Positions 48,342 through 58,458 of a stretch of 64,000 bases of DNA are shown here, piece after piece. The notes beneath the pieces were generated by a model that worked only from the letters and a program-made list of their open reading frames with translations, made no database searches and was not told the origin of the DNA. The DNA comes from Frankia casuarinae (GTDB taxonomy: Bacteria > Actinomycetota > Actinomycetes > Frankiales > Frankiaceae). The translations under genes and the position numbers were made by a program. Where the stretch lies: positions 5,084,001 to 5,148,000 of the forward strand of contig NC_007777.1 of NCBI RefSeq assembly GCF_000013345.1. The letters are read 5' to 3'. How positions within the stretch are numbered: the first letter of the stretch is position 1; each line of letters begins with the position of its first letter.

Positions 48342-50756
48342 CTAGCCGATCATGGCGGTCACCGCGGCGAGGAGCCGCCAGGCAGCCGCCTTGTCGAGCG
48401 GCTCATTGCCATTTCCGCATTTGGGCGACTGGACGCACGACGGGCAGCCCGCCGGGCACTCACACGCTTCGATCGCGTCCCGGGTCGCAGCCAGCCAGGC
48501 ACCGATTCGGAGGAATCCCCGTTCAGCGAAACCCGCCCCGCCGGCGTGTCCGTCGTAGACGAAGACGCTGGTGCGTTCGGTGTCCGGATGGAGCGCGGTC
48601 GAGACACCGCCGATATCCCAACGGTCACAGGTCGCGAACAGCGGGAGCAGACCGATCGCCGCGTGTTCGGCGGCGTGGACGGCACCGGGGACATCCGCAG
48701 GCTCGATCGCGGCTCGGGCAAGCAGGTCGTCGGACAGCGTGTACCAGACGGCCCGGGTCCGCAGCTGACGCGGCGGCAGATCGAGAGGCTCCTGCCCGAG
48801 TACCTCGCCCGTCGCGATCAGCCGCCGCTGGTATCCGACGACCTGGCTGGTGACCTCGACCACGCCGAGGTGCACCTCCACGTCGGGCAGCACCCGGGAT
48901 CGCGACGACTCCACCACCCTGATGTCGGTGTGGTCACGCGCGGTGGTCGTCCATTCCGGCGCCGACTCGCATACGAACGCGACGGATTCCTCGAGGTCGA
49001 GGTCCTCGACCACGAAGCTCGATCCCTGGTGGAGATAGACCGCGCCAGCGTGCACCGTCGTGTGCGAGGTCGCGGCGTCCACGGTGCCCAGAAGCCGACC
49101 GGTCCGCGCTTCGACGATGCGAACCGGTGGTCCTCCCGCCCCTCGGATGTCCACATCCGGCCGGGCCCGTTGCGTCCAGAACCAGCCCGTGGGCCGGCGG
49201 CGCAGCCGGCCTCGGCGAACCAGGTCGTTGACGGCGAACGCAGCGGTCGGTCCGAACAACGCCAGATCCGCCTCGGTCAGCGCCAGCTCGGCCGCGGCGC
49301 ACTCCAGGTGCGGAGCGAGCACGTAGGGATTGTCGGGGTCGAAGACGCTGGCCTCCACCGGCCGTCCGAAGACGGCTTCGGGATGATGCACCAGGTAGGT
49401 GTCAAGCGGATCGTCCCGGGCGACCAGCACGGCCAGCGATCGCCGGCCATCCCGCCCGGCGCGTCCGGCCTGCTGCCAGAGCGAGGCGAGCGTGCCGGGA
49501 AAACCGGCGGTGACGGTGGCGTCCAGCCCGCTGATGTCCACCCCGAGCTCGAGTGCCGACGTCGCGGCCGCCCCGAGCAGGGCGCCCGAGCGGAGATCCT
49601 CCTCCAGGGCCCGTCGCTCCTCCGGCAGGTAGCCGGCCCGATACGCCGCCACCCGGTCGGCGAGGTCTGCGGCGATCCGACCGAGTTCGCGGCGGGCGGT
49701 CACCGCCACCACCTCGGCGGCCCGTCGCGAGCGGACAAAGACCAGGGTGCGCACACCGTCCGCGACGAGGTCCGTCAGCAGGTCCGCGGACTCGGCGGTC
49801 ACCGACCGGCGGACGGGGGCGCCGTTCTCGCCCGGGCCGGGCGCGGAGGTCGGGTCCTCCCGGTCCGGCGAGCTCTGCCCGGTCGTGAGCAGCGGAGGTT
49901 CGTAGAGCACGAAGTCCAGTGGCCCCCGCGGAGATCCGTCAACGTCGACCACCTCGACCTCCACGCCGGTGAGCCGTGCGGCCGAGACCCCGGGATCGGC
50001 GACGGTCGCGGACGCGAGCAGGAACACCGGATCGGTCCCGTAGCGCGCGCAGATCCGCCGCAGCCGGCGGATCACCGCGGCCACGTGTGCGCCGAACACC
50101 CCTCGGTAGCCGTGGCACTCGTCGACGACGACGTAACGCAGGCCGCGCAGGAACTGGGTCCACCGCCGGTGGAAGGGCAGGATGCCACGGTGGAGCATGT
50201 CGGGGTTGGTCAGGACCAGGCCGGCATGCGCCCGGACCCAGTCCCGTTCGGCCGCCGGCGTGTCCCCGTCGAACGCGGCGGCCCGGATACCGGTGAGCCG
50301 CAGCGACCGCACGGCTCTGAGCTGGTCGTGGGCCAGCGCCTTCGTGGGCGCCAGGTAGAGTGCCCGGGCACCGGGCTCGGCGAGCAGCCGGGACAGCACC
50401 GGCATCAGATAGCCAAGCGACTTACCCGAGGCCGTGCCGGTCGCCAGCACCACGCTGCGCCCGGCGTATGCGGCCTCGGCGGCAGCCGCCTGGTGGCTCC
50501 AGGGGCTCGCGATCCCGGCGGCCGTCCACCGTCCCCGCAGGACCGGATCGATCCAGTCCGGCCATGGCGCCGGGCAGCCGTCCCGAGCCGGGACACGCTC
50601 GATGTGCGTCATGCACCGCGCTCGTCGCACGTCGCGGCGCAGCCCGGCAAGGACCGTGTCCGCGCCGTCGACATCCACCGGCGAGCCCACGACGATCGAG
50701 GATATGCGTCTCGACGCGGTCACGGCGCCCCTCAGCCGGACGAACCCCCCGAACAT
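48342..50756 (-). CDS. Superfamily 2 DEXH helicase, MrfA/YprA type
   Basis: This 804-residue helicase has motif I ATGTASGKSLGYLMP, Ia YLAPTKALAHDQLRA, II VVDECHGYRG, III LLASATVADPG and VI QQAGRAGRDGR. The C-terminal DUF1998 has the four-Cys cluster ECPAGCPSCVQSPKCGNGN, the hallmark of MrfA, a mitomycin-damage repair helicase in Bacillus. Homologues are Rv3649 and SCO3550. ATG 50756 is used; the frame is open 60 codons upstream and further starts are possible within the first 40 residues. Confidence 0.93.
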   Translation of the reverse strand: MFGGFVRLRGAVTASRRISSIVVGSPVDVDGADTVLAGLRRDVRRARCMTHIERVPARDGCPAPWPDWIDPVLRGRWTAAGIASPWSHQAAAAEAAYAGRSVVLATGTASGKSLGYLMPVLSRLLAEPGARALYLAPTKALAHDQLRAVRSLRLTGIRAAAFDGDTPAAERDWVRAHAGLVLTNPDMLHRGILPFHRRWTQFLRGLRYVVVDECHGYRGVFGAHVAAVIRRLRRICARYGTDPVFLLASATVADPGVSAARLTGVEVEVVDVDGSPRGPLDFVLYEPPLLTTGQSSPDREDPTSAPGPGENGAPVRRSVTAESADLLTDLVADGVRTLVFVRSRRAAEVVAVTARRELGRIAADLADRVAAYRAGYLPEERRALEEDLRSGALLGAAATSALELGVDISGLDATVTAGFPGTLASLWQQAGRAGRDGRRSLAVLVARDDPLDTYLVHHPEAVFGRPVEASVFDPDNPYVLAPHLECAAAELALTEADLALFGPTAAFAVNDLVRRGRLRRRPTGWFWTQRARPDVDIRGAGGPPVRIVEARTGRLLGTVDAATSHTTVHAGAVYLHQGSSFVVEDLDLEESVAFVCESAPEWTTTARDHTDIRVVESSRSRVLPDVEVHLGVVEVTSQVVGYQRRLIATGEVLGQEPLDLPPRQLRTRAVWYTLSDDLLARAAIEPADVPGAVHAAEHAAIGLLPLFATCDRWDIGGVSTALHPDTERTSVFVYDGHAGGAGFAERGFLRIGAWLAATRDAIEACECPAGCPSCVQSPKCGNGNEPLDKAAAWRLLAAVTAMIG

Positions 50757-51083
50757 CGCCCTCTCGGGCCCCCGGGCCCCCGGGCCGGGGATCATCTCGG
50801 CGTGGCTACGGACAGCGAGGCCGATGACAAGACGACAGGCGGACCACGGAGTGTCCCCGCGGGACCAGCTGCGCCGAAACCGCCGATGCAGTCGGTCGAC
50901 CCCCACACGAGCGCCAAGATCGGGGATACATTTCATCAGACGTCATCAGCCGGCGATGCCGCAACACCGGACCCGCGATCTGTGTCGCGGCACACCGGAT
51001 TGATCCTCCTCGTGGGAGGGTAATGGCGCCGTGATGTCGGTCGCCCGAAGCACGGGACGGCCGGAGGCACACAAGGAGGATCC
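50757..51083. other. Divergent intergenic region between mrfA-type helicase and bldG
   Basis: These 327 bp must carry the bldG promoter. I can assign no -35/-10 pair with confidence. The AAGGAGGA ribosome site of bldG lies at 51073-51080. Confidence 0.5.
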
Positions 51084-51425
51084 GTGGACCTGTCCCTCAC
51101 GACACGCCAGGAAGGCAACCACACGGTCGTGGTGGTGGGCGGCGAGATCGACGTCTACACCGCGCCGAAGCTTCGCGAGCAGCTCATCGATCTCGTGTCC
51201 GGGGGGTCATACCACCTCGTCGTCGACATGGAAGGCGTCGAGTTCCTCGATTCGACGGGCCTCGGGGTCCTCGTCGGCGGGCTCAAGCGGGTGCGTGCGC
51301 ACGAGGGTTCGCTGCGTCTGGTCTGCACTCAGGAGCGCATCCTGAAGATTTTCCGGATCACCGGCCTGACCAAGGTCTTCCCCATCCACTCCTCCATCGA
51401 GGAAGCCCTTGCCGCCAGCGACTGA
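51084..51425 (+). CDS. bldG: Anti-sigma factor antagonist BldG (STAS domain)
   Basis: This 113-residue protein starts at GTG 51084, following AAGGAGGA. The STAS phosphorylation site is S57 in [18 protein letters not shown]. In Streptomyces, unphosphorylated BldG binds anti-sigma factors and is needed for development. The partner ATPase gene is 38 bp downstream, as at the SCO3549-SCO3548 locus. Confidence 0.93.
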   Translation: MDLSLTTRQEGNHTVVVVGGEIDVYTAPKLREQLIDLVSGGSYHLVVDMEGVEFLDSTGLGVLVGGLKRVRAHEGSLRLVCTQERILKIFRITGLTKVFPIHSSIEEALAASD

Positions 51426-51463
51426 GCCGGACATCACTCTTTCGCGAAAGGCAGGCCCGCCGT

Positions 51464-51994
51464 ATGCCCACCGTTGAGCTGCGGTTCGCTGCACTGAACG
51501 GGCACGTTCGTACCGCCAGGATGATCGCGACGGCGGTCAGCCGGCGCGCGGGAGTTCCGGTCAGCGCGGCCGACGAGATCAAACTTGCGGTGACGGAGGC
51601 ATGCACCCGAGCGGTGCGCGTCAACCGCAGGCATGCGCCGCAGGCCCCGGTGCATGTCGCGCTCACCGATGGCGCCGATTCCTTCACCATCACGGTGGCC
51701 GACTGCGGCCGGACCGGAGACGAGGTCGCCCCCGGTCCGGACGGTGGCCTCGTCACCGCGACCACCCTGCTCGAACTCGGATCCGAGTCGACTCAGCCGC
51801 CGGGTTGGGCGGAACCGGCGGACGACGATCCCTCGGCGGACAACTCTGGTTTCCCACCGGGGCTCGGACTCGCCCTCATCGAGGGACTCGTCGACGAGAT
51901 CGAGATCAGGCGTGGCCCCGACGGCGTGGGTACGGTTGTCGCGATGACCTGGCACACCGGCGCCACATCGGACCCCTGCGAATCCGCGGTGTAG
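51464..51994 (+). CDS. HATPase-fold anti-sigma factor (partner of BldG)
   Basis: This 176-residue RsbW-like protein has an N-box region KLAVTEACTRAVRVN with Arg where RsbW-type kinases have the Mg-binding Asn (EACTNAV), an insertion of about 40 residues, and the G-box GLGLALIEGLVDEIEI. It may bind ATP weakly or lack kinase activity. It is probably co-transcribed with bldG. Kinase loss would mean another kinase phosphorylates BldG. Confidence 0.85.
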   Translation: MPTVELRFAALNGHVRTARMIATAVSRRAGVPVSAADEIKLAVTEACTRAVRVNRRHAPQAPVHVALTDGADSFTITVADCGRTGDEVAPGPDGGLVTATTLLELGSESTQPPGWAEPADDDPSADNSGFPPGLGLALIEGLVDEIEIRRGPDGVGTVVAMTWHTGATSDPCESAV

Positions 51995-52511
51995 GACCTC
52001 TCCGGTCTCCCTGCCTGGGCCCGGCGACTGTTCCAGCCTCCGACCGTGCCGCCATGTGCCCCGCGCCAGGTTCCGAAGGTGGGGCACATGGAACCTGACA
52101 TGGAGGTGGAGCCACGGCGCCAGTCTGCCATGTCAGTAACAGCACGAGCGATCTTTTTATGCCGAATATTCCTGAATCGATCCGTTTCCGGATTATCGCC
52201 GGGGCGGTGAGAGGTACCCGAGAGCACGCGACCCGGGCCGCCGCTGCTGAAAAACGAGCGCACGTCACAGACGTGTGGATAGACTCCGCCGCATCTCATG
52301 GACGGCTGATCCAACCATCCGTGATTCCCTTGGTGCTCCCCGTGAGACCGGTCAGATGCTTGGAAATGGGAAGAACCGACCGATCTCGCCCAAAGCGCCG
52401 CCGGATGCGGCGCGTGGCCGTGACCGTCTCGATGCCGTGGCGACCGCCGAAAGGGCGCCCGAGAGCACCGGCACCCTCACGGAGGGCGCACAGAGCAGAC
52501 CGGGAGGAGCC
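51995..52511. other. Intergenic region before hppA
   Basis: These 517 bp have no supported gene. The hppA frame is open from 52275, but the residues before MSSIQALQ are not family-like. An AT-richer patch (about 52139-52200) may hold the promoter. Confidence 0.5.
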
Positions 52512-54851
52512 ATGTCCTCGATCCAAGCCCTACAGGCCGAGGGCTCTGGAATTGACCTTAGCGGCAGAGCCCTCGGCCTGGTCGCCGGTGTGGCGATAGT
52601 CGCAGCCCTCGCATTGCTTGTTGCCGGTTATCTGGTTCGTGAGGTATTGGCGGCGAGTCCAGGCACCCCGAGGATGGTGGAGGTCGGCCGGGCGGTCCAG
52701 GAGGGCGCCGCCGCCTATCTCAGACGGCAGTTCACCACACTCGCGGGATTCGTCGTCGTCATCCCCTTCGTACTGCTGCTCCTGCCAGCCGAGAACACTG
52801 GAGCGAAGATCGGTCGGTCGATCTTCTTCGTGGTCGGTGCGATCTTCTCCGCGTTGGTCGGATTCGTCGGGATGTCGCTGGCGACCCGGGCCAACACCCG
52901 CACTGCCGCCGCCGCCATGACCCGAGGGGAACGAGCCGCCGTCCGCATCGCCTTCCGCACCGGGGGGGTGGTGGGGATGTTCACCGTCGGTCTCGGACTC
53001 CTGGGGGCGGCGGCCGTGGTCCTCGTCTTCCGGGACACCGCCCCCCAGGTCCTGGAGGGATTCGGATTCGGCGCCGCTCTGCTCGCGATGTTCATGCGAG
53101 TAGGCGGAGGGATCTTCACCAAGGCCGCCGATGTCGGGGCGGACCTGGTCGGCAAGGTGGAACAGGGGATTCCCGAGGATGATCCCCGCAACGCCGCGAC
53201 GATCGCCGACAACGTCGGCGACAACGTCGGCGACTGCGCCGGCATGGCCGCCGACCTGTTCGAATCCTATGCGGTGACGCTCGTCGCGGCGCTGATTCTC
53301 GGGGTCGAGGCGTTCGGCGAACGCGGCCTGGTGTTCCCCCTGCTCATCCCGGCGGTCGGGGTTGTGACCGCGGTCATCGGAATCTTCGCGGTGTCGCCGC
53401 GGGCCGGTGACCGCACCGGAATGTCCGCCATCAACCGGGGTTTCTTCATCTCCGCGGTGGTGTCCGCGATCGGCGTCGTCGCCGTCTCACTGCTCTACCT
53501 CCCGACGAGCTTCGCCGATTTCCCCGGGATGCAGGGAAGCACCCAGTCCGGTAATCCACGAGTGATCGCGATCGGCGCGGTCCTGATCGGGATCGTGCTC
53601 GCCGCCGCCATTCAGCTGCTAACCGGGTATTTCACCGAGACCGGCCGCCGGCCGGTGCGGGACATCGCAAAGGCGTCGCTCACCGGACCAGCCACCAACA
53701 TCCTCGCCGGAATCGGGGTGGGTCTGGAGTCGGCGGTCTATTCTTCGCTGCTCATCGGTGCCGCGATCTTTGGCGCCTACCTGCTCGGCTCCGGCAGCGT
53801 CACGATCGCGCTGTTCGCGGTGGCGCTGGCGGGGACCGGTCTGCTGACGACGGTGGGTGTCATCGTCTCGATGGACACCTTCGGGCCGGTGAGCGATAAC
53901 GCACAGGGCATCGCCGAGATGTCCGGCGACATGGACGAGGCGGGTGCGGCCATCCTCACCTCGCTCGACGCCGTCGGCAACACCACCAAGGCGATCACGA
54001 AGGGCATCGCGATCGCCACCGCGGTGCTCGCCGCCTCGGCGCTGTTCGGCTCGTTCACCGACACCGTCACGACGGCTCTCCGCGACGCCGGAGCGCTGCC
54101 CGAGGCGGGTCGGGGCATCGTTGGCGGCCTGAACATCGCCTACCCCGACGCGCTGGTCGGGCTCACCATAGGTGCGTCCGTGGTCTTCCTGTTCTCCGGG
54201 CTCGCGATCAATGCGGTGGGCCGCGCGGCCGGGCGGGTCGTCCTGGAGGTACGCAACCAGTTCCGGTCCAGGCCTGGAATCATGACCGGCGACGAGAAGC
54301 CGGATTACAGTGCGGTCGTCGACATCTGCACCCGCGATTCGCTCCGCGAACTGATTACACCGGGAACGCTGGCGGTTCTCGCCCCAATCGCGGTCGGTTT
54401 CGGCCTGGGATACCCGCCACTCGGTGCGTTCCTCGGCGGCGCCATCGCCGGCGGCGTGCTGATGGCCGTGTTCCTCGCGAACTCCGGCGGGGCCTGGGAT
54501 AACGCGAAGAAGATGGTCGAGGACGGCCACCACGGCGGAAAAGGCTCGGAGGTCCACGCGGCCACGGTGATCGGCGATACCGTGGGAGATCCATTCAAGG
54601 ACACCGCCGGCCCTTCGATCAACCCGCTGCTCAAGGTGATGAATCTGGTCAGCCTGCTGATCGCTCCGACGGTCGTAAAGTACTCGGTGGGCGCGGACGA
54701 GAACACGGGGCTGCGCATCGGTGTCGCCCTCGCCGCCCTCGCCGCCATCGCAGCCGTGATCATCATCTCCAGACGACGGAGCTCAATGATCAACGATGTG
54801 CCCGATATGACACAACCGACACCGGCTCCCAGCGAGAAGATCAACGCCTGA
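52512..54851 (+). CDS. hppA: Membrane proton-translocating pyrophosphatase, K+-independent type
   Basis: This 779-residue integral membrane enzyme couples PPi hydrolysis to proton export. ATG 52512 has a strong GGGAGGAG site. About 16 helices are expected. The substrate site is DVGADLVGKVEQGIPEDDPR with IADNVGDNVGDCAG, and near the C-terminus GDTVGDPFKDTAGPSINPLL. GNTTKAITKG has Lys where K+-dependent enzymes have Ala, which marks the K+-independent class. Single gene; a hairpin follows it. Confidence 0.96.
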   Translation: MSSIQALQAEGSGIDLSGRALGLVAGVAIVAALALLVAGYLVREVLAASPGTPRMVEVGRAVQEGAAAYLRRQFTTLAGFVVVIPFVLLLLPAENTGAKIGRSIFFVVGAIFSALVGFVGMSLATRANTRTAAAAMTRGERAAVRIAFRTGGVVGMFTVGLGLLGAAAVVLVFRDTAPQVLEGFGFGAALLAMFMRVGGGIFTKAADVGADLVGKVEQGIPEDDPRNAATIADNVGDNVGDCAGMAADLFESYAVTLVAALILGVEAFGERGLVFPLLIPAVGVVTAVIGIFAVSPRAGDRTGMSAINRGFFISAVVSAIGVVAVSLLYLPTSFADFPGMQGSTQSGNPRVIAIGAVLIGIVLAAAIQLLTGYFTETGRRPVRDIAKASLTGPATNILAGIGVGLESAVYSSLLIGAAIFGAYLLGSGSVTIALFAVALAGTGLLTTVGVIVSMDTFGPVSDNAQGIAEMSGDMDEAGAAILTSLDAVGNTTKAITKGIAIATAVLAASALFGSFTDTVTTALRDAGALPEAGRGIVGGLNIAYPDALVGLTIGASVVFLFSGLAINAVGRAAGRVVLEVRNQFRSRPGIMTGDEKPDYSAVVDICTRDSLRELITPGTLAVLAPIAVGFGLGYPPLGAFLGGAIAGGVLMAVFLANSGGAWDNAKKMVEDGHHGGKGSEVHAATVIGDTVGDPFKDTAGPSINPLLKVMNLVSLLIAPTVVKYSVGADENTGLRIGVALAALAAIAAVIIISRRRSSMINDVPDMTQPTPAPSEKINA

Positions 54852-54869
54852 CCCACATCGCTCCGCCAC

Positions 54870-54910
54870 CGCCGACCCCCGCGGCTCGCACGAGGCCACG
54901 CGGGTCGGCG
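54870..54910 (+). terminator. Hairpin terminator after hppA
   Basis: CGCCGACCC (54870-54878) pairs with GGGTCGGCG (54902-54910), with further GCG/CGC pairing inside. It starts 19 nt after the hppA stop. Confidence 0.6.
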
Positions 54911-55308
54911 GCGCTGTTTCACACCGATGGAACCTCGAGAACCGATGGAACCTCGGAATCGGGATCGGGTACCGCCCGTGGGCCGGGTGATGCGCCAGCG
55001 GACCATCCGCGCCACCCACGTCGGATCGGGGAAGCAGTGGGTGAGCGTCGGGCTACGGTCGCCATACCCGGACGGGAGGATCCGCGAGACGGAATGGCGG
55101 CGTACGGTGCTGCGAGGCACCGCTCTCACTCCGACGGCCGCCGCCCGCACGACCACCGTCCGCCGGACACCCGCGCCGCCCCCGCCAGATCCAGTAACGC
55201 GCTCCGCCTCCGCAACATCCGCCATGTTCGAGACCTACGCTCCGTAGAAGCAACCTACGCTTTCGCCCCACAGAGCACTAAAACGAGCACGTCGCACCGA
55301 GGAGAGAA
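54911..55308. other. Intergenic region before topA
   Basis: About 400 bp. It contains the tandem duplication ACCGATGGAACCTCG(A/G) at about 54923-54957. There is no supported gene. The end of the region has the topA ribosome site GAGGAGAG. Confidence 0.5.
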
Positions 55309-58300
55309 GTGCCAGCGCGCACGAAGACGACGACACGGGCGACCGCGCGGTCATCCGCACCGGTCGCCGAGCCCACCGAGGCCGGGCTCCCGCCGGAGAC
55401 CGGCTCGAGCGAGGCATCGGCCGACGTACCCGCCGGCGCCACCAGCCGGACGGCGAACGGGCGAACGGAGGCTGGCCATTCGGCGAACGGCTCAGGCGGA
55501 GCCACCGGCGCCCACGGCAGCCGCGCCACCGGCTCCGGCCCGGGCAACCGCCTGGTGATCGTGGAATCGCCGGCGAAGGCGAAGACGATCGCCGGCTATC
55601 TCGGTCCGGGGTGGCAGGTCGAATCCAGTATCGGGCACATCCGTGACCTCCCGCGCAGTGCCGCCGATGTCCCGGCCGCGCACAAGGGCAAGCCGTGGGC
55701 TCGGCTCGGCGTCGACGTCGACAACGACTTCGAACCGCTCTACATCGTGACGCCGGACAAGAAACCGCAGGTCAGCAAGCTCAAGGCGCTCGTGAAAGAC
55801 GCCAGCGAGCTCTACCTCGCGACGGACGAGGACCGCGAGGGCGAGGCCATCGCCTGGCATCTGCTCCAGACACTGAAGCCGACGGTGCCGGTCAAGCGGA
55901 TGGTGTTCCACGAGATCACCCCCCAGGCGATCCAGCGGGCCGTCGACAATCCGCGCGATATCGACAAGAACCTGGTCAACGCTCAGGAAACGCGTCGCAT
56001 CCTGGACCGTCTCTACGGCTACGAGGTCTCTCCCGTGCTGTGGAAGAAGGTCATGCCGAGGCTGTCGGCGGGCCGGGTCCAGAGCGTGGCGACCCGCATC
56101 CTGGTGGAGCGGGAACGTGCCCGGATGCGGTTCCACTCGGCGGAGTACTGGAACATCGAGGGCCTGTTCGGGGCGACCGTCGCCCGCCAGGCGTGGTCGG
56201 GCGCGGACGGCACACCGGGATCCGGGCCGGATGGACCCGGCGCCGGGTCCATCCGCGGCGACGGGGTCGAGAAGACCCCGCTCCCGGCAACCCTGATCGC
56301 CCTGAACGGCAACCGGATCGCGACGGGTCGTGACTTCTCCCCGACGGGGCAGCTCGTCTCCTCCGGGGTGACGCGGCTGGACGAGGCCACCGCCCGGTCG
56401 CTGGCCGAGCGGCTCGCCGACGCCGCATTCACGGTGCGCTCGGTGGAGACCAAGCCCTACCGCCGTTCGCCGTACCCACCGTTCATGACCTCGACGTTGC
56501 AGCAGGAGGCCGGCCGCAAACTGCGCTTCTCCAGCCAGCGCACGATGCAGGTGGCGCAGCGGCTGTACGAGAACGGCTACATCACCTACATGCGGACGGA
56601 CTCGACGAACCTGTCCAAGACCGCCCTGACCGCGGCCCGCGCGCAGGCGGCGAGCCTGTACGGGCCGGAGTACGTGCCGGCACGCCCCCGCACGTACGCC
56701 AAGAAGGTCAAGAACGCGCAGGAGGCCCACGAGGCCATCCGACCCGCCGGGGACCACTTCCGGACCCCGGGTGAGGTTCGTGGCGAGCTCGACGTCGACT
56801 CCTACCGGCTCTACGAGCTGATCTGGCAGCGGACGGTGGCCAGCCAGATGGCGGACGCCCGCGGCACGAGCGCCACGATCCGGCTCGGCGCGACCTCGTC
56901 CGCTGGGGAGGACGCCGAGTTCTCGGCATCGGGGAAGGTCATCACCTTTCCCGGTTTCCTGCGCGCCTACGTCGAGGGCGCCGACGATCCAGACGCGGAA
57001 CTGGAGGACCGGGAGCGGCGGCTGCCGGACGTACGGCAGGGCGACCCACTGACCACCCGCTCGCTGACCCCCCGCGGGCACACCACCAGTCCGCCGGCGC
57101 GCTTCACCGAGGCCAGCCTGGTCAAGACGCTCGAGGAGCTCGGGATCGGTCGGCCGTCCACCTACGCCTCGATCATCGGCACCATCCAGGACCGCGGCTA
57201 CGTGTGGAAGAAGGGCTCGGCCCTGGTGCCGAGCTTCGTCGCGTTCGCCGTCGTCGGCCTGTTGGAGGACCACTTCACCCGGCTGGTCGACTACCGGTTC
57301 ACCGCGACGATGGAGGACGACCTCGACGACATCGCCGCCGGCACGGCCGCCTCGACCGACTGGCTGACCCGCTTCTACTTCGGAACCGGCGACGGCACCG
57401 ACCCGGCCGCCGACGGACTGAAGCACCTGGTCAATGAGCGGCTCGGAGAGATCGACGCCCGCGAGGTGAACTCGATCCCCCTCGGCGAGACCGACGACGG
57501 CACCCTGCTGGTCGTCCGGGTGGGCCGCTACGGCCCCTACGTCCAGCACGGGGAGCGCCGTGCCAGCGTGCCGGACGATCTCGCACCGGACGAACTCACC
57601 GTCGACAAAGCGCTGGGGCTGCTGGCCGCGCCCAGTGGCGACCGGATGCTGGGAATCGACCCGGCGTCGGGGGCGACCATCACGGCGAAGGCGGGTCGCT
57701 TCGGCCCCTACGTCACCACCGACACTGACCCGCCGCGCACGTCCAGTCTGCTGCGTGGCATGTCGTTGGAGACGCTGACCCTCGACGACGCCGTGCGGTT
57801 GCTCACCCTTCCGCGCATTCTGGGTGCGGGGGATGACGGGGAGGAGGTCACCGCCCAGAATGGCCGCTATGGCCCATACGTGAAGAAGGGTGCCGAAAGT
57901 CGGTCGTTGGAATCTGAGGATCAGTTGTTCACCGTGACCCTGGACGAGGCCTTGGCGCTGCTCTCCCAGCCCAAGGCCCGCGGTCGGCGCCAGGCCGCGC
58001 AGAGCCCGCCGCTGCGCGAGCTCGGGACCGACCCGGCCAGCGGCAAACCGATGGTGGTGCGGGAGGGCCGGTTCGGCCCCTACGTCACCGACGGTGAGAC
58101 CAACGCCAGTCTGCGCAAGGGCGACACGGTCGAAACGATCACCGATGAGCGTGCCGCGGAGCTGCTGGCAGACCGTCGGGCCCGCGGACCGGCCACCGCG
58201 AAGCGTCCTGCCCGGGGCACCGCGAAAGCCGGCACCGCCAAGACCGGCCCGAAAACCACCAAGGCCAAGCCGGATACGGCGAAGTCCGGCACCGCGAAGT

Positions 58301-58458
58301 CCGGCACCGCGAAGACCGGCACCGCGAAGACCGGCACCGCGAAGACCGGCACCGCCAGGTCCAAGACCGCCCGGACGGTGACGGACGACGGCGGCGGCTC
58401 CGATGGCTCCGATGACTCCGGTAGCTCGTCGTCCAGTGGCACCCGCCGGACGGACTGA
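55309..58458 (+). CDS. topA: DNA topoisomerase I
   Basis: This 1049-residue type IA topoisomerase relaxes negative supercoils. GTG 55309 follows GAGGAG. A disordered N-terminal extension of about 80 residues precedes TOPRIM (LVIVESPAKAKTIAGYLG; DEDREGEAIAWHL). The active Tyr is in GYITYMRTDSTNLS. The C-terminal part has four RxGPYV repeats instead of Cys zinc fingers, as in actinobacteria. A Lys-rich tail of SGTAK/TGTAK repeats (15-bp minisatellite, about 58270-58370) probably binds DNA. It overlaps the next gene (TGATG). Confidence 0.97.
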   Translation: MPARTKTTTRATARSSAPVAEPTEAGLPPETGSSEASADVPAGATSRTANGRTEAGHSANGSGGATGAHGSRATGSGPGNRLVIVESPAKAKTIAGYLGPGWQVESSIGHIRDLPRSAADVPAAHKGKPWARLGVDVDNDFEPLYIVTPDKKPQVSKLKALVKDASELYLATDEDREGEAIAWHLLQTLKPTVPVKRMVFHEITPQAIQRAVDNPRDIDKNLVNAQETRRILDRLYGYEVSPVLWKKVMPRLSAGRVQSVATRILVERERARMRFHSAEYWNIEGLFGATVARQAWSGADGTPGSGPDGPGAGSIRGDGVEKTPLPATLIALNGNRIATGRDFSPTGQLVSSGVTRLDEATARSLAERLADAAFTVRSVETKPYRRSPYPPFMTSTLQQEAGRKLRFSSQRTMQVAQRLYENGYITYMRTDSTNLSKTALTAARAQAASLYGPEYVPARPRTYAKKVKNAQEAHEAIRPAGDHFRTPGEVRGELDVDSYRLYELIWQRTVASQMADARGTSATIRLGATSSAGEDAEFSASGKVITFPGFLRAYVEGADDPDAELEDRERRLPDVRQGDPLTTRSLTPRGHTTSPPARFTEASLVKTLEELGIGRPSTYASIIGTIQDRGYVWKKGSALVPSFVAFAVVGLLEDHFTRLVDYRFTATMEDDLDDIAAGTAASTDWLTRFYFGTGDGTDPAADGLKHLVNERLGEIDAREVNSIPLGETDDGTLLVVRVGRYGPYVQHGERRASVPDDLAPDELTVDKALGLLAAPSGDRMLGIDPASGATITAKAGRFGPYVTTDTDPPRTSSLLRGMSLETLTLDDAVRLLTLPRILGAGDDGEEVTAQNGRYGPYVKKGAESRSLESEDQLFTVTLDEALALLSQPKARGRRQAAQSPPLRELGTDPASGKPMVVREGRFGPYVTDGETNASLRKGDTVETITDERAAELLADRRARGPATAKRPARGTAKAGTAKTGPKTTKAKPDTAKSGTAKSGTAKTGTAKTGTAKTGTARSKTARTVTDDGGGSDGSDDSGSSSSSGTRRTD

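Noticed and set aside
48183-51023. 946-codon plus-strand frame
   Set aside because: Antisense shadow of the MrfA-type helicase, which has all helicase motifs; typical of high-GC genes.
55492-57549. 685-codon minus-strand frame
   Set aside because: Antisense shadow of topA.
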